Assembly (NCBI GenBank): GCA_008125075.1
Contig: VLTH01000001.1
Span: 62,001 to 126,000, forward strand
DNA length: 64,000 nt
DNA from: Acetivibrio alkalicellulosi
GTDB taxonomy: Bacteria; Bacillota; Clostridia; Acetivibrionales; Acetivibrionaceae
Direction: 5' to 3'
Shown: in pieces, positions 1 to 8,245 of the stretch
Numbering within the stretch: position 1 is the stretch's first letter
Layout of the letters: each line of letters starts with the position of its first letter
Program-made: the position numbers and the translations under genes
Notes under the pieces: generated by a model
Told to the model about the DNA's origin: nothing
Database searches by the model: none
Seen by the model: only the letters and a program-made list of their open reading frames with translations

Positions 1-218
1 TTTGCACCAAATGCTTCAGTAATTACTCTGACAGGTACAAGAGTTACTCCGTTTATAACAACAGGTTTTTCAACTTTAAGATTATTACCGTTGATAGAAA
101 GAGTATCATCTCCTACTCTAAAAGAAATCTCAATTGAAGTGCCTTCATTTGCTAACGCAAGATTAGATGATAACATCAAGCTTAAAATTACTAATAAGAT
201 AATTAATAGTTTTTTCAA
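1..218 (-). CDS. Secreted stalk-domain (copper amine oxidase N-like) protein, 3' end outside window
   Basis: Only the first 72 codons are present; the gene runs off the left edge. I chose the TTG at 216-218 because a GGAGG ribosome site sits 6-7 bases upstream of it (plus-strand 226-230 region) and because it opens directly into a signal peptide (two Lys, then a Leu/Ile-rich core, then an LALA-type cleavage region). The rest reads as the first half of a copper-amine-oxidase N-terminal / stalk domain, with the typical VVINGVTLVPVRVITEAFGA ending, a motif also found in the downstream protease gene. These domains are common as wall-proximal modules of secreted clostridial proteins; the main functional domain is not visible. 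Confidence 0.75.
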   Translation of the reverse strand, partial: MKKLLIILLVILSLMLSSNLALANEGTSIEISFRVGDDTLSINGNNLKVEKPVVINGVTLVPVRVITEAFGA

Positions 219-244
219 AATAACTCCTCCTTATATTTTTAATA

Positions 245-1393
245 CTATCCCAAAACTACAATAACATCTAATATAATACCTCCTCGTCGTATTTTTATAG
301 TTATTTTGTCACTTGGAATATACTTTTTCATTTCTTCATTATAATCTACCAAAGTATTTATACTTGAGCCATTTATAGAAATTATAACATCCTCTTCTAA
401 AAGCCCATGATCCATAGCAGCAGAACCTTCTCTTACACGTGATATGGTAAGTCCACTATTTGTAGGAAGCCCAACTTTTGCTGCCCAATCTTCTTCTAGT
501 TCTACTCCAAGTGTTGGTCTTCTAACAACCCCATATTTTTTAAAGTGTTCTAAAACATACTTTACAGTTCCAATAGGAATGGAAAACCCAAGACCTTCAA
601 TATTTGAACCTGAATACTTATTTGAATTTATTCCTATAACTTCACCCTTTAAATTTATAAGGGGGCCGCCGCTATTACCAGGGTTTATTGCAGCATCTGT
701 TTGAATTAATCTATAGGAACTATTTATGCTTCTGTTAACACCACTTATAATTCCAAGAGACGCAGAATTTCTTAAAGAAAATGATACTGGAGTACCTATT
801 GCAATAACAGTTTTTCCAATTATAATATCTTCTTCTTTTCCTAATTTAGCAGGTTTCAAATCTTGCTTATTGATTTTTATTACTGCTAAATCCGTCTCTA
901 TATCAATATTAATTAAGTTAGCTTCAAAGCCTTCCCCACTAGACAGTATAACTACAATTCTTTCCATGTCTGCTACAACATGAGCATTTGTTAATATTTC
1001 TCCTTTAGAACTTATAACAACGCCTGTGCCATGAACAATATTATCAGTATATCTGCTTTCCAAATTAGAGCCTCTTTTTAAAGTGCCAATTATTCCTACT
1101 ACTGAAGGGCTTGCATCCTTTATTATTTCAGGAATCAAATTGTCATCTGAAGACAGATGATTAATATTAACTACTCTATTTTTGTCATCCCATTCAACAT
1201 TAGCACCTAGAGCTTCAGAAATTGCTCTTACAGGTAGATAAGTTCTGTCATTTATTAAGTGAACAGGTTCATTAATTTCATTTCCATTAACATATATTTT
1301 TATTCTTGAGTTACTAAAAGTATTAATAGAAAAGAACATAAAGAACAGTAAAAGGTGAACTAAAACAAGATAGGCAATGAATTTTTTTCTCAC
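245..1393 (-). CDS. HtrA/DegP-like membrane-anchored serine protease with N-terminal stalk domain
   Basis: Trypsin-like protease of the HtrA family, which degrades or checks misfolded envelope proteins outside the cell. From the GTG start the order is: membrane anchor/signal segment (about residues 5-25), copper-amine-oxidase-N/stalk domain (about 32-78), protease domain with the His in TNAHVV (H138), Asp in ETDLAVIKI (D168) and Ser in NPGNSGGPL (S241), and one PDZ domain (about 290-375). The triad is complete, so it should be active. A TTG three codons upstream is possible, but the GGGGAG ribosome site would nearly touch it, while it lies 9 bases from GTG 1391-1393. It follows the other stalk-domain gene on the same strand, with 26 bases between them; the two may be co-transcribed. 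The exact substrate is unknown. Confidence 0.88.
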   Translation of the reverse strand: MRKKFIAYLVLVHLLLFFMFFSINTFSNSRIKIYVNGNEINEPVHLINDRTYLPVRAISEALGANVEWDDKNRVVNINHLSSDDNLIPEIIKDASPSVVGIIGTLKRGSNLESRYTDNIVHGTGVVISSKGEILTNAHVVADMERIVVILSSGEGFEANLINIDIETDLAVIKINKQDLKPAKLGKEEDIIIGKTVIAIGTPVSFSLRNSASLGIISGVNRSINSSYRLIQTDAAINPGNSGGPLINLKGEVIGINSNKYSGSNIEGLGFSIPIGTVKYVLEHFKKYGVVRRPTLGVELEEDWAAKVGLPTNSGLTISRVREGSAAMDHGLLEEDVIISINGSSINTLVDYNEEMKKYIPSDKITIKIRRGGIILDVIVVLG

Positions 1394-1629
1394 AATAATC
1401 AACTCCCCTTAAATAATTTATTTAATTCTTATATTGAAAATTACCTTAGCCATCTTAGTAACCATGTTTAGGATTTGCCGAAAATACAACTTCCACTACA
1501 GTATATTCAGAATAGCACTTATAAACAATTAAATTAAGAATTTCTAATTTAATTAATATTATATTCAATAAATTAGAAGATTGCAATAATTTTTTGCCAT
1601 GGATTATTTTGGGTTATTTTTTCAAGGCC

Positions 1630-1657
1630 TTGACATACAAAGTTAAAATGATATAAT
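1630..1657 (+). promoter_or_regulatory. Sigma-A type promoter of smpB
   Basis: TTGACA at 1630-1635 and TATAAT at 1652-1657, separated by 16 bases; both boxes are perfect consensus. The start point would fall about 75-80 bases before the smpB ATG. Confidence 0.7.
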
Positions 1658-1681
1658 AAATAATTGTAAGCATATAAAAAC

Positions 1682-1711
1682 ACCTTTCCAACAGGAAGGG
1701 TTATTTTTATC
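1682..1711 (+). other. Hairpin in smpB leader
   Basis: An 8-bp stem (1682-1689 with 1694-1701, one G-T pair, loop AACA) is followed by a T-rich run TATTTTTATC. It sits between the promoter and the smpB start, so it could be an attenuator or a weak terminator. No regulator is identifiable. Confidence 0.35.
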
Positions 1712-1743
1712 AGAATAACTTAATGTGACAGGCGGTTTGTAGT

Positions 1744-2208
1744 ATGTCAAAGGAAGCAAAAAAGACTATAGCACAAAATAAAAAAGCCCGGCAAGAGTAC
1801 TTTATTGAACAGACATTAGAAGCAGGAATTGTTTTGTCAGGAACTGAAGTAAAGTCTGTAAGAGCCGGCAAGGTTAACTTAAAGGATAGCTATGCCATTA
1901 TTAAAAGTGGTGAAGTGTTTATAAATGGCATGCATGTTAGTCCCTATGAGCAGGGTAATATATTTAATAAAGATCCTTTAAGGGACAGGAAACTTCTTTT
2001 GCACAGATTTGAGATAAACAAGCTGATAGGTTATATTCAACAAAAGGGAATGACATTAGTACCTCTTGAAATATATTTTAAAAGAGGCAAAGTAAAAGTC
2101 TCATTAGGAGTTGGAAAAGGTAAAAAGTTATATGACAAAAGGCAGGACATTGCCAAAAGGGATGCTCAAAGAGAAATTGAAAGAAAGCTAAAAGATAATT
2201 TAAAGTAA
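1744..2208 (+). CDS. smpB: SsrA-binding protein SmpB
   Basis: SmpB binds the tRNA-like end of tmRNA and carries it into stalled ribosomes for trans-translation. The 154-residue length is normal for the family. Recognisable family signatures include [20 protein letters not shown] at the N terminus, [19 protein letters not shown], the HVSPYEQGN segment, and the basic tail with [21 protein letters not shown] that enters the mRNA channel. Its partner RNA gene ssrA starts only 32 bases downstream, so the pair is an adjacent functional unit; ssrA may be read from the same promoter or from its own. The ribosome site is weak (AGGCGGT about 6 bases before the ATG). Confidence 0.97.
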   Translation: MSKEAKKTIAQNKKARQEYFIEQTLEAGIVLSGTEVKSVRAGKVNLKDSYAIIKSGEVFINGMHVSPYEQGNIFNKDPLRDRKLLLHRFEINKLIGYIQQKGMTLVPLEIYFKRGKVKVSLGVGKGKKLYDKRQDIAKRDAQREIERKLKDNLK

Positions 2209-2240
2209 TTTGAATATTGAAAACTTAATATTTTATACAT

Positions 2241-2626
2241 GGGGGCGTAATGGTTTCGACGGGATTGTTGAAGCTTGAGTAGCGGGTAGAGGATTCTCGT
2301 GGGCCTCTTTAAAAAACGGGAACTTTAAATTAAACGCTACAAACGATAATAACGTTTTAGCTGCTGCCTAATAAGGCGGCCCGTCAGTCCAGGGTTCCTG
2401 CACCTTGGGTAGCTGGCGTCATTAAGTCAGGCCTTTTGCACGGGAAGGTTAAATGCTAGAACTACCGCAGATGTATCCTTGGTTTGCGGCGGAATTTTAA
2501 GGATACCGAGCTGTATAGCTTGCCCTTGGGCGATACAGTAAGGGAATTTTAAAGTGAGGGCTGCACCCGGAGAAACTCTTGTGGAAGTGGTTTCGGACAG
2601 GGGTTCGACTCCCCTCGCCTCCACCA
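2241..2626 (+). ncRNA. ssrA: Transfer-messenger RNA (tmRNA)
   Basis: The 5' end GGGGGCGTAATGGTTTCGAC and the 3' end with GGTTCGACTCCC and CCACCA are the standard tmRNA ends. The 7-bp acceptor stem pairs GGGGGCG with CGCCTCC. The tag frame most likely resumes at GCT 2336-2338 and encodes ATNDNNVLAAA, ending at TAA 2369-2371. The LAAA-type C terminus is the protease-targeting end, and the tag resembles those of other clostridia. The resume codon is inferred by analogy. smpB lies directly upstream. An open frame on the opposite strand of this RNA is a known type of false protein and is not annotated. Confidence 0.97.
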
Positions 2627-2634
2627 TAATTTGT

Positions 2635-2672
2635 CTGAAAACCCTTGTGTATCAAGGGTTTTCAGCGTTTTT
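2635..2672 (+). terminator. Rho-independent terminator of ssrA
   Basis: A perfect 13-bp stem (2635-2647 with 2653-2665, loop TGTAT) is followed by CGTTTTT, nine bases after the tmRNA CCA end. Confidence 0.9.
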
Positions 2673-2759
2673 ACAGAGGAAAAAGTAGAGGATTTTGATA
2701 TTTTTATTTAATACCCTGCTAATTTTTTATGAATTTCTCTTTTTTTCTTTCAATATTTA

Positions 2760-3655
2760 TTATATTGCTTTGATTAATTCCCTTAATCCAATTAAATTTA
2801 TTGCTCTTTTCAGATTATAGGCAAGGAAGCTAAGCCCCAGCTCAGCTGTTGCTTTTTCTTTACCTTTGCATAAAAGATAATTTGCTCCCTGATACCATTT
2901 GACTGTTCCGAAAGGGTGCTCTGACAAGCACATTCGTTCTTTTATCTTTTGAACATCTTCCTTTATTTTCAAGACTACTTTTTTTGGAGGATAATAATCT
3001 TTTCTATCAAGAGTATGATTAAATGGATTCATAGGAATATTATGTGGAATTGGATTTAGATTATAACTCGGACTTCCGTACATTAGAACAGGTACATATT
3101 TTGTATTTGGTCCAAAACTTACTGTTTTAGCATTCTTAGAACCAGTACATTTATTGGGGCACTGCCTGCAAGCATCTTTATTTTTAAACCATGTGCTATT
3201 GCCTTTAGCTCTTACTTTTGAAAGTATATTTCCCATAGGACAAGTTACAGTAGTGCCGTCATCATTTAAAGTAAAACAGCTTAACATAGATTTTTCTTGG
3301 AGTTCTACACAAATAGCCGTATTTTCGTAGCAAGTTGGGAGTACGCCAGCCTTTATGCATTTTTGTATATCTTCTGGTTTTTTAGAATCTTTTATTTTTT
3401 CTGTTATTTCTGATTCTTCATAGTCCACAGTGTATAGCCTTTCGTTTTTGTCGTATTTTAAAGCTACATTGGGAACTATACCATTCATTACACAGTTTAG
3501 AATATCCTCTCTGCTTTCATAGCCTTTGTCAGCTACAACCTCAATTGTTTCTACTTCAAGAGTTTCTTTTGAACTTTCAGCTACTTTTTTAAGTAGTCCC
3601 TGATCATTGTTGTGATTGGTGACTTCATATACAAGTAAGCTGTCAGGGGTATAAC
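2760..3655 (-). pseudogene. 5'-truncated IS1182-family transposase
   Basis: The frame encodes the C-terminal part of a DDE transposase of the IS1182 type. Visible signatures are VVADKGYES (second catalytic Asp region), a Cys-rich zinc-like insert (CRQCPNKC) and the C-terminal MCLSEHPFGTVKWYQG followed by LSFLAYNLKRAINLIG, which carries the last catalytic Glu. The recognisable frame continues upstream of the first ATG (3488) to about 3640-3655 (LLVYEVTNHNNDQGLLKK), then stops matching. The N-terminal half with the first Asp is missing, so the gene is dead. It ends against a phage tail fragment on the other strand. I could not identify terminal inverted repeats. Confidence 0.85.
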
Positions 3656-3682
3656 CATATTCCGAAAAGAAGAACCGTTCAA

Positions 3683-4396
3683 TATAGACCGGATAATGTT
3701 TCGGCAGGACATGCAGTTAGGTATATGCTCCAAAATGTACTCGCAGATGAGGGTATTACAGAAGGTGTTATTGAGGATGGTATTGTTCTATTTGGTTACG
3801 ATGCTGAGTTAAAATCTGTACGTGATATATTAGATGATCTGGCTGAAAGCTGTAGCTTTAAATGGTATATCGATGACGAGAAAAAGCTATTTTTCTTAAA
3901 GAGTGATACTGTGGGTGATGCTCCCTATCAAATCATAGAAAACGGTGGCAATTTTACGGATTTTTCAGAGGTAGAGGTAACTGATACTCTTGAAGGTTAT
4001 AGGAATAAGCAGTTTGTAAGAGCCGGTGATAGGATAATCGTAAAACAAAATGATACAGAGATTTCTGCAAGAGCAGCGGTTGAAGGTGGCACTGGGATAT
4101 ATGGCGAGGTTCAGGAAAACTCAAATGTTCAAGAGAGGTCAGATTCAGAAAACTTAGCGGATGAACTGCTTTTTAGATACGGCTCACATATCCCTGCCAC
4201 TTTAAGTTTTAAAACAAATACTCCGGGTTTTGATGCAGGGCAAAGGCTGTATGTAGAACTTCCTTCATATGGTGCATCGGGCAGTTATCTGATTGAGCAG
4301 GTTGATATATCAGATGCCCGAAACCGTCATCTGCAATTTCAAGTTTATGCAGTAAAAAAGAATTTTGAAAAGACAACTAAAAGAAAAGATACATAA
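3683..4396 (+). pseudogene. Phage tail/baseplate-like protein, N-terminus lost
   Basis: The frame resembles the C-terminal two thirds of a phage tail protein found in prophages of Gram-positive bacteria: a YRPDNVSAGHAVRYMLQNVLADEGI stretch interrupted by the ATG at 3725, then DILDDLAESCSFKWYIDDEKKLFF, then a beta-rich part. The sense is open from about 3638, upstream of the first ATG, and the similarity also seems to begin before that ATG. This suggests truncation at the junction with the transposase fragment rather than a true start. No other tail, capsid or lysis genes are nearby, so it is an orphan prophage remnant. The family call is from memory of sequence style. Confidence 0.6.
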
Positions 4397-4430
4397 GCCT
4401 AAAAACCACAAAAAAAGTTTATAGGCTTAT
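4393..4430 (+). terminator. Hairpin after the phage fragment
   Basis: ATAAGCCTA at 4393-4401 pairs with TAGGCTTAT at 4422-4430, overlapping the stop codon of the tail-like frame. A T-run is lacking, so termination is uncertain. Confidence 0.35.
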
Positions 4431-4510
4431 TAAAGTGCACCCAAAAATAAAAAGACAATTAAAATTTTCAATTACATACGAATTTTCATCGTCTTATTTC
4501 CAACCATATA

Positions 4511-4560
4511 CAAAAAAAGGATGCTACTTTCTACTTAAAAAGTAGTTTTGCAACATCCCC
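4511..4560 (-). terminator. Terminator for the minus-strand small gene
   Basis: A stem-loop with an inner CTACTT/AAGTAG stem (4532-4546) and an outer GGATG/CATCC pair is followed, in the minus direction, by a run of seven T (4512-4518). It lies about 100 bases beyond the stop of the gene at 4665-4877. The plus direction also has a T-rich tail, so it may work both ways. Confidence 0.6.
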
Positions 4561-4664
4561 TTTTAATTTTGTACATTTTAAACTATTTGTAAGAGAAGCA
4601 GAATGAATTTTTATTATTTCAAATCGTACCCCCCGCACTGGAGGTATTCTCTCTGTCTATAAAA

Positions 4665-4877
4665 TTAGAGTAAGGTTACAGCTTCTTTATCTTTAAATAA
4701 TGTAGCTTTTCCCAAGATTAAATCGGATAGTGAGAGACTGTCTTTATAATATAGGAATTGAATAGTTAGAAAATCAGCATTTCCTGATACATATTTTCCT
4801 TGCCGCTCACGAATATTTCTACTTGGCTTATCAAAAACAGTTATTACATCTTCGGGCTTTAGTTCACTTAACTTCAT
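4665..4877 (-). CDS. Small hypothetical protein, 70 aa
   Basis: Unrecognised. The case for a real gene is a strong ribosome site (AGGAGG, 7 bases before the ATG at 4875-4877) and a terminator downstream. The protein is soluble and mixed charge, opening with MKLSELKPEDVITVFDKPS and ending in a hydrophobic KEAVTLL. It has no signal peptide, Cys pair or membrane segment. It sits among mobile-element debris downstream of ssrA and might be a leftover phage or element gene; nothing in the sequence decides this. Confidence 0.55.
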   Translation of the reverse strand: MKLSELKPEDVITVFDKPSRNIRERQGKYVSGNADFLTIQFLYYKDSLSLSDLILGKATLFKDKEAVTLL

Positions 4878-5062
4878 ATCAATACCTCCTATGTTATAGT
4901 TTTTCCTTAATTAAAGTTCGGGTAGGAGAGCGCCTTCAATACAGCTCTTAAAATCTGCTAATTACCATCTCATCCCATTCCCTCTGTATCAAGCAATTTC
5001 TTATTTTACCCATAAAATTAAAAAAGCTACCTCAAAAAGAGATAACTTTATTCAACGGAAAT

Positions 5063-5263
5063 TTAAGCGAGATAAACATTAGTTGCTTGCATGCCACGCT
5101 GGCCTTTTTCCATATCAAAGCTCACTCTTTGCCCTTCATCCAAGCTTTTGTAGCCACTTGACTGAATTGAAGAAAAATGAACGAATACATCATCTCCACC
5201 ATCCACGGTAATAAATCCAAATCCTTTTTCTGCGTTGAACCATTTTACTGTACCATTATTCAT
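5063..5263 (-). CDS. Cold-shock protein (CspA family), first of three
   Basis: A 66-residue single cold-shock domain, an RNA chaperone that melts structured transcripts. Both RNA-binding motifs are present: [12 protein letters not shown] (RNP1) and DVFVHFS (RNP2). I place the start at the ATG 5261-5263, behind a GGAGG site, giving MNNGTVKWF, the family's normal start. An upstream in-frame extension of 28 codons is leader, not protein. A consensus promoter at 5393-5421 gives a leader of roughly 120 bases containing a 24-bp perfect hairpin. Two paralogues lie at 11040 and 13711, but this one is not paired with a zinc-ribbon gene. Confidence 0.95.
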   Translation of the reverse strand: MNNGTVKWFNAEKGFGFITVDGGDDVFVHFSSIQSSGYKSLDEGQRVSFDMEKGQRGMQATNVYLA

Positions 5264-5309
5264 ATTGGTACCTCCATCAATTATATTATATTTCGTTGTA
5301 AAAACAAAA

Positions 5310-5363
5310 GCACATATTCTTGTAAATGATTTTAATGTCAAAATCATTTACAAGAATATGTGC
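5310..5363 (-). promoter_or_regulatory. Perfect 24-bp hairpin in csp leader
   Basis: Positions 5310-5333 are the exact reverse complement of 5340-5363, with a 6-base loop. The hairpin lies between the csp promoter and its ribosome site. In RNA this is a long, mismatch-free stem, stronger than the structured leaders usually described for csp genes. Confidence 0.7.
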
Positions 5364-5392
5364 AAATAATTATCACTTTTAAATACCTCTTT

Positions 5393-5421
5393 AGTATAGC
5401 ACATATATAACTATGTGTCAA
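5393..5421 (-). promoter_or_regulatory. Sigma-A promoter of the first csp gene
   Basis: On the minus strand TTGACA (5416-5421) and TATACT (5393-5398) are separated by 17 bases. Transcription would begin about 120 bases before the csp ATG. Confidence 0.75.
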
Positions 5422-5875
5422 ATAATCTAACGATATGACGATATATGGGTACATAAACTATATATTACAGTCGTGATACCCAGATTTGAAGATGCACCCC
5501 CCTATACAATTTGCACCCCCCTCGGAAAATTAACAACCGAGGAAAAATTAAATCGTATCAATCTCGCTCATTTTAGACATATTAAAACTCAAATTTTGAT
5601 ACAATGTAAAGTCACTGATTTCAGTGACTTTCGTTGTTTTTGTGGGTAAAAATGAGGTTGTTTTTACATGGATTTTGATTGTTGTAATGTAGATATTAAG
5701 TAAATATGAACAGTGGTGTTCAAAAAGGTGCAAGGGGTGTGCATTTTTTAGCAGAAATATTAGGATTCTTGATTTTTAAGGTTTTTAAGAACTGTTTTTT
5801 AGGTCAAAAAAGGCAGGTTGATACCTATCAATAATATACTGGATATTTAATTACATTTATTTTATCTTGGTATTC
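5422..5875. other. Non-coding stretch with C-rich motif and repeat copy A
   Basis: It contains two TGCACCCCCC-like motifs (about 5491-5520) just before repeat copy A (5555-5762), and then the SUKH gene's 3' side. Short open frames here lie within the repeat and have no ribosome sites. Confidence 0.5.
5555..5762 (+). repeat. ~210-bp direct repeat, copy A
   Basis: It matches copy B (7705-7928) along its whole length with scattered substitutions and small indels. Both begin GTATCAATCTCGCTCATTTT and end at TTTTTAGCAGAAATAT. An internal stem AAAGTCACTG/CAGTGACTTT (5608-5631) is followed by a T-rich tail and keeps pairing in copy B through one G-T pair. Together the copies bracket the SUKH and Rpn genes in direct orientation. 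Confidence 0.8.
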
Positions 5876-6319
5876 CTACTCTGGATTCTTTAATTCCTTT
5901 GTAAAAGATTCGAAGCTATTAGAAATTAAATAAACATTATTATCTTCATCTGATTTATCAAAATTGAATGAATGATCCCAATAATATACTCCACTATCCT
6001 CAGTATTATTTATTAAAACAATGAATCCTGCACCAGGGGCACGCCCTATGATTATAGTATTTGGGAGTAAATCATCTTTGTACTCATCATTCCAATCCCT
6101 TAGATCGAAATCAACATCATCAACAAGACCAAAGAGAACATCTAATGGGATATCTTCGGATAACGCCTCAACCCAAAATGTGCTGTATACAGAGTTTGAT
6201 GTTCCGCCATTATATGTATTTAAGAATTTCTTATAATCATCCATTAATGTAAAACCAATCAGTTTTTCAAAATCATCGATCATTTGTTTTGTCGCTTTGC
6301 CAAAGCTTGCAATATTCAT
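5876..6319 (-). CDS. SMI1/KNR4 (SUKH) family protein
   Basis: A 147-residue protein with the SUKH fold signatures: an N-terminal helix with MIDDFEKLIGFTLMDDYKKFL followed at once by the NGG turn (LNTYNGGTSN), an acidic middle, and the late FIVLINNTEDSGVYYWDH strand region, interrupted only by normal loops. SUKH proteins most often act as immunity proteins against nuclease or polymorphic toxins, and some have other roles. I chose ATG 6317-6319 because AAAGGAGAA lies 8 bases upstream; a GTG six codons earlier overlaps that site. No toxin gene is adjacent, so it is an orphan immunity-like gene, inside the repeat-bracketed segment with an Rpn nuclease gene. Confidence 0.8.
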   Translation of the reverse strand: MNIASFGKATKQMIDDFEKLIGFTLMDDYKKFLNTYNGGTSNSVYSTFWVEALSEDIPLDVLFGLVDDVDFDLRDWNDEYKDDLLPNTIIIGRAPGAGFIVLINNTEDSGVYYWDHSFNFDKSDEDNNVYLISNSFESFTKELKNPE

Positions 6320-6708
6320 TACACGTTCTCCTTTCACTTTTTCACTTTAGACATTCCACCAACATGTGTAAAACTGGAATGCAGTTTAGCATTTATTTCT
6401 TGCATTGTAGTTCCATCTTGATGGTTGAACTTACAAGAATAATTGCCCTTTTAAGGGTAGTGCCTTATATAATTTGACAAGGGACAAACATAGCAAACCG
6501 CTGCTTGTCATGATTGCCTGTGTATACCTATTACCATAGAATTATTATATATATATAAATATTGTAATCGAAAGTCGAATTTAATATATTAATATATTTT
6601 AAGATCTTTTGAAGTATTTATAAATATGTTAAAATGGTAAATATAAAGTTGGTTTTTTTAAAAAAGGTTAGGTTAAAATATAATAAATTATAGGGCAGGT
6701 GAAGTATA
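6320..6708. other. Intergenic region between divergent SUKH and Rpn genes
   Basis: AT-rich, with both genes reading outward. A TTGACA occurs at 6474-6479 but has no convincing -10 at the right distance. I see no gene in it. Confidence 0.4.
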
Positions 6709-7641
6709 ATGTGCAGATTAAATCCACGTGTTGATTTTGTTTTTAAGAAGCTATTTGGAGCAGAAGAAAATAAAGATATATTAATAGATTTTATCAATGC
6801 AGTTGTTAGCGAAGAAGATAGAGTAAAAGATATAACAATTAAAAATCCATATAATGATAAAGCGTATTCAAAAGACAAATTATCAGTGCTAGATATAAAG
6901 GCTAGGTCAGAAAAAGGAGTATGGTTTAATATTGAAATGCAAATGTTAGACCAGGATTATTATGATAAAAGAGCGCTGTATTATTGGGCAAGATTATATT
7001 CTTCACAACTAAGTGAAGGAATTAATTATGATCAATTAGAAAAAACAATAGGAATAAATATTTTAAATTTTAATTCATTAGAAGAAAAAAACTATCACAA
7101 TGTATATAAATTATTAAATGTTAGCTCACAAAAGGAGTTAGCAGGACAATTAGAAATTCACTTCGTAGAACTAGAAAAATATGATGAGAATATTAAGACT
7201 GTAATGGATAGATGGGTTAATTTTCTGAAAAAAGCAGGAGAATATACGTTAAAGGAAATGCCAATAGAGTTAAAGGAAATATCTACAATTAAAAAAGCTA
7301 TGGAAGCATTAGAAACTATGAATTTAAGTGAAGAAGAAAGAGAAAGATTCGAAGCTAGAATTAAGTGGCTTAGAGATGAAAGAGCAGCATTGATATCAGC
7401 AGAGAGGCGAGGACAAGAAAAGGGAATGAAAGAAGGAATGAAAGAAGGAATAAAAGAAGGAATAAAAGAAGGAATAAAAGAAGGAATAAAAGAAGGAATA
7501 AAAGAAGGAATAAAAGAAGGTAAGTTACAAGAGAAAAGAGAAATAGCTAAAGGTTTATTAGATGTTTTAGATGATGAAATGATTTCTAAAAAAACAGGGT
7601 TATCTATAGAGGAAATAAAAGACATGAGAGATCAAAAGTAA
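6709..7641 (+). CDS. Rpn-family PD-(D/E)XK nuclease / putative transposase
   Basis: A 310-residue member of the recombination-promoting nuclease (Rpn, PD-(D/E)XK) family. The N-terminal NPRVDFVFKKLFG motif is typical. The nuclease core shows D62 in VLDIKA and E76-x-Q78 in FNIEMQ, so the metal-binding residues look intact. Rpn proteins cleave DNA and promote RecA-independent transfer; they are often mobile and multicopy. The C-terminal part is a coiled-coil-like tail with a run of EGIK/EGMK tetrapeptides encoded by a 12-bp tandem repeat (about 7427-7520). A weak AGGTGA lies before the ATG. It lies within two direct copies of a ~210-bp repeat. Confidence 0.88.
   Translation: MCRLNPRVDFVFKKLFGAEENKDILIDFINAVVSEEDRVKDITIKNPYNDKAYSKDKLSVLDIKARSEKGVWFNIEMQMLDQDYYDKRALYYWARLYSSQLSEGINYDQLEKTIGINILNFNSLEEKNYHNVYKLLNVSSQKELAGQLEIHFVELEKYDENIKTVMDRWVNFLKKAGEYTLKEMPIELKEISTIKKAMEALETMNLSEEERERFEARIKWLRDERAALISAERRGQEKGMKEGMKEGIKEGIKEGIKEGIKEGIKEGIKEGKLQEKREIAKGLLDVLDDEMISKKTGLSIEEIKDMRDQK
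7427..7520 (+). repeat. 12-bp tandem repeat inside the Rpn gene
   Basis: About eight units of the form AAAGAAGGAATA/ATGA encode Lys-Glu-Gly-Ile/Met. Each unit adds four residues without breaking frame, so copy-number change would lengthen the tail smoothly. The opposite-strand open frame over it is an artefact. Confidence 0.85.
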
Positions 7642-7704
7642 TATAATGCACCCTATAAAAAAATGCACACCCCTAACTAATAACAAATGAGCAATAATTA
7701 GATT

Positions 7705-7928
7705 GTATCAATCTCGCTCATTTTAGACAAATTAAAACTCAAATTTTGATAATGTAAAGTCACTGATTTCAGTGGCTTTTGTTGTTTTTAGGGGAAAAAA
7801 TGGGGTTGTTTTTGAATGGATTTTGATTGTTGTGGTGCAAATATTAGGTAAATGTGAACAGGGATGTTCAAAAAGGTGCAAGGGGTGTGCATTTTGATAT
7901 AGGGGTGTGCACTTTTTAGCAGAAATAT
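7705..7928 (+). repeat. ~220-bp direct repeat, copy B
   Basis: The second copy of the element at 5555-5762. It carries a small insertion near its end that duplicates the GGGGTGTGCA motif (GGGGTGTGCATTTTGATATAGGGGTGTGCACTTT). Confidence 0.8.
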
Positions 7929-7930
7929 AA

Positions 7931-8128
7931 TTGGATATGTTCCCGCATACGACACAGGAGGAAAGCCGTTCTATTTCAGAAAACGTCACATGCGGTGAAC
8001 GGAAAAGGTTTGCTGATGGAAAAGTCAGTCTCCCTTACTCACGATTTCTTGGATATGACATGAGCCAGGATGGTTTGCCATGCCACAGATTAATGAGTAG
8101 GAATGTAGAAATAACAATATATAATTGA
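7931..8128 (+). pseudogene. Serine recombinase fragment
   Basis: The frame reads QEESRSISENVTCGERKRFA followed by DGKVSLPYSRFLGYDMSQDGLP, a characteristic stretch at the end of the resolvase catalytic domain and start of the recombinase domain in large serine recombinases. Both the N-terminal catalytic Ser region and the C-terminal DNA-binding part are absent, and the similarity breaks off after DGLP. It abuts repeat copy B. Confidence 0.75.
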
Positions 8129-8137
8129 GGATTGTGA

Positions 8138-8245
8138 TTGCAAACAAAAGTATTTTATTTTTCTGGAACAGGAAATACGCTTTCATTGGCAAGGGAAATC
8201 TCTCAAAAAATTGAAGCAGACCTCGTTTCTATTTCGAATTTATAG
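8138..8245 (+). pseudogene. Flavodoxin-like (EFR1-type) N-terminal fragment
   Basis: Thirty-five codons from TTG 8138 to TAG read as the first strand, FMN phosphate loop (FSGTGNT) and first helix of a flavodoxin-fold protein of the kind fused to ferredoxin in clostridia. A stop follows immediately. It has no clear ribosome site and is too short to fold, so it is a remnant. Confidence 0.6.

Larger units (their letters stand above)
1394..1743. other. Divergent intergenic region between htrA-like gene and smpB
   Basis: It holds the smpB promoter and a leader hairpin (listed separately). The rest is AT-rich with no open frame I would call. Confidence 0.5.

Noticed and set aside
2427-2627. 66-residue open frame on the minus strand
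   Set aside because: It lies entirely within tmRNA and is the familiar false protein (MVEARGVEPLSET) from its opposite strand.
5548-5733. Minus-strand frame shared by both ~210-bp repeats (also 7732-7989)
   Set aside because: Similarity follows the DNA repeat, no ribosome site is present, and the frame ends differ between copies; a tiny conserved peptide is not excluded but unsupported.
7158-7625. Minus-strand 155-residue frame rich in Phe-Ile-Pro-Ser
   Set aside because: Shadow of the Rpn gene's 12-bp repeat; it has no ribosome site.
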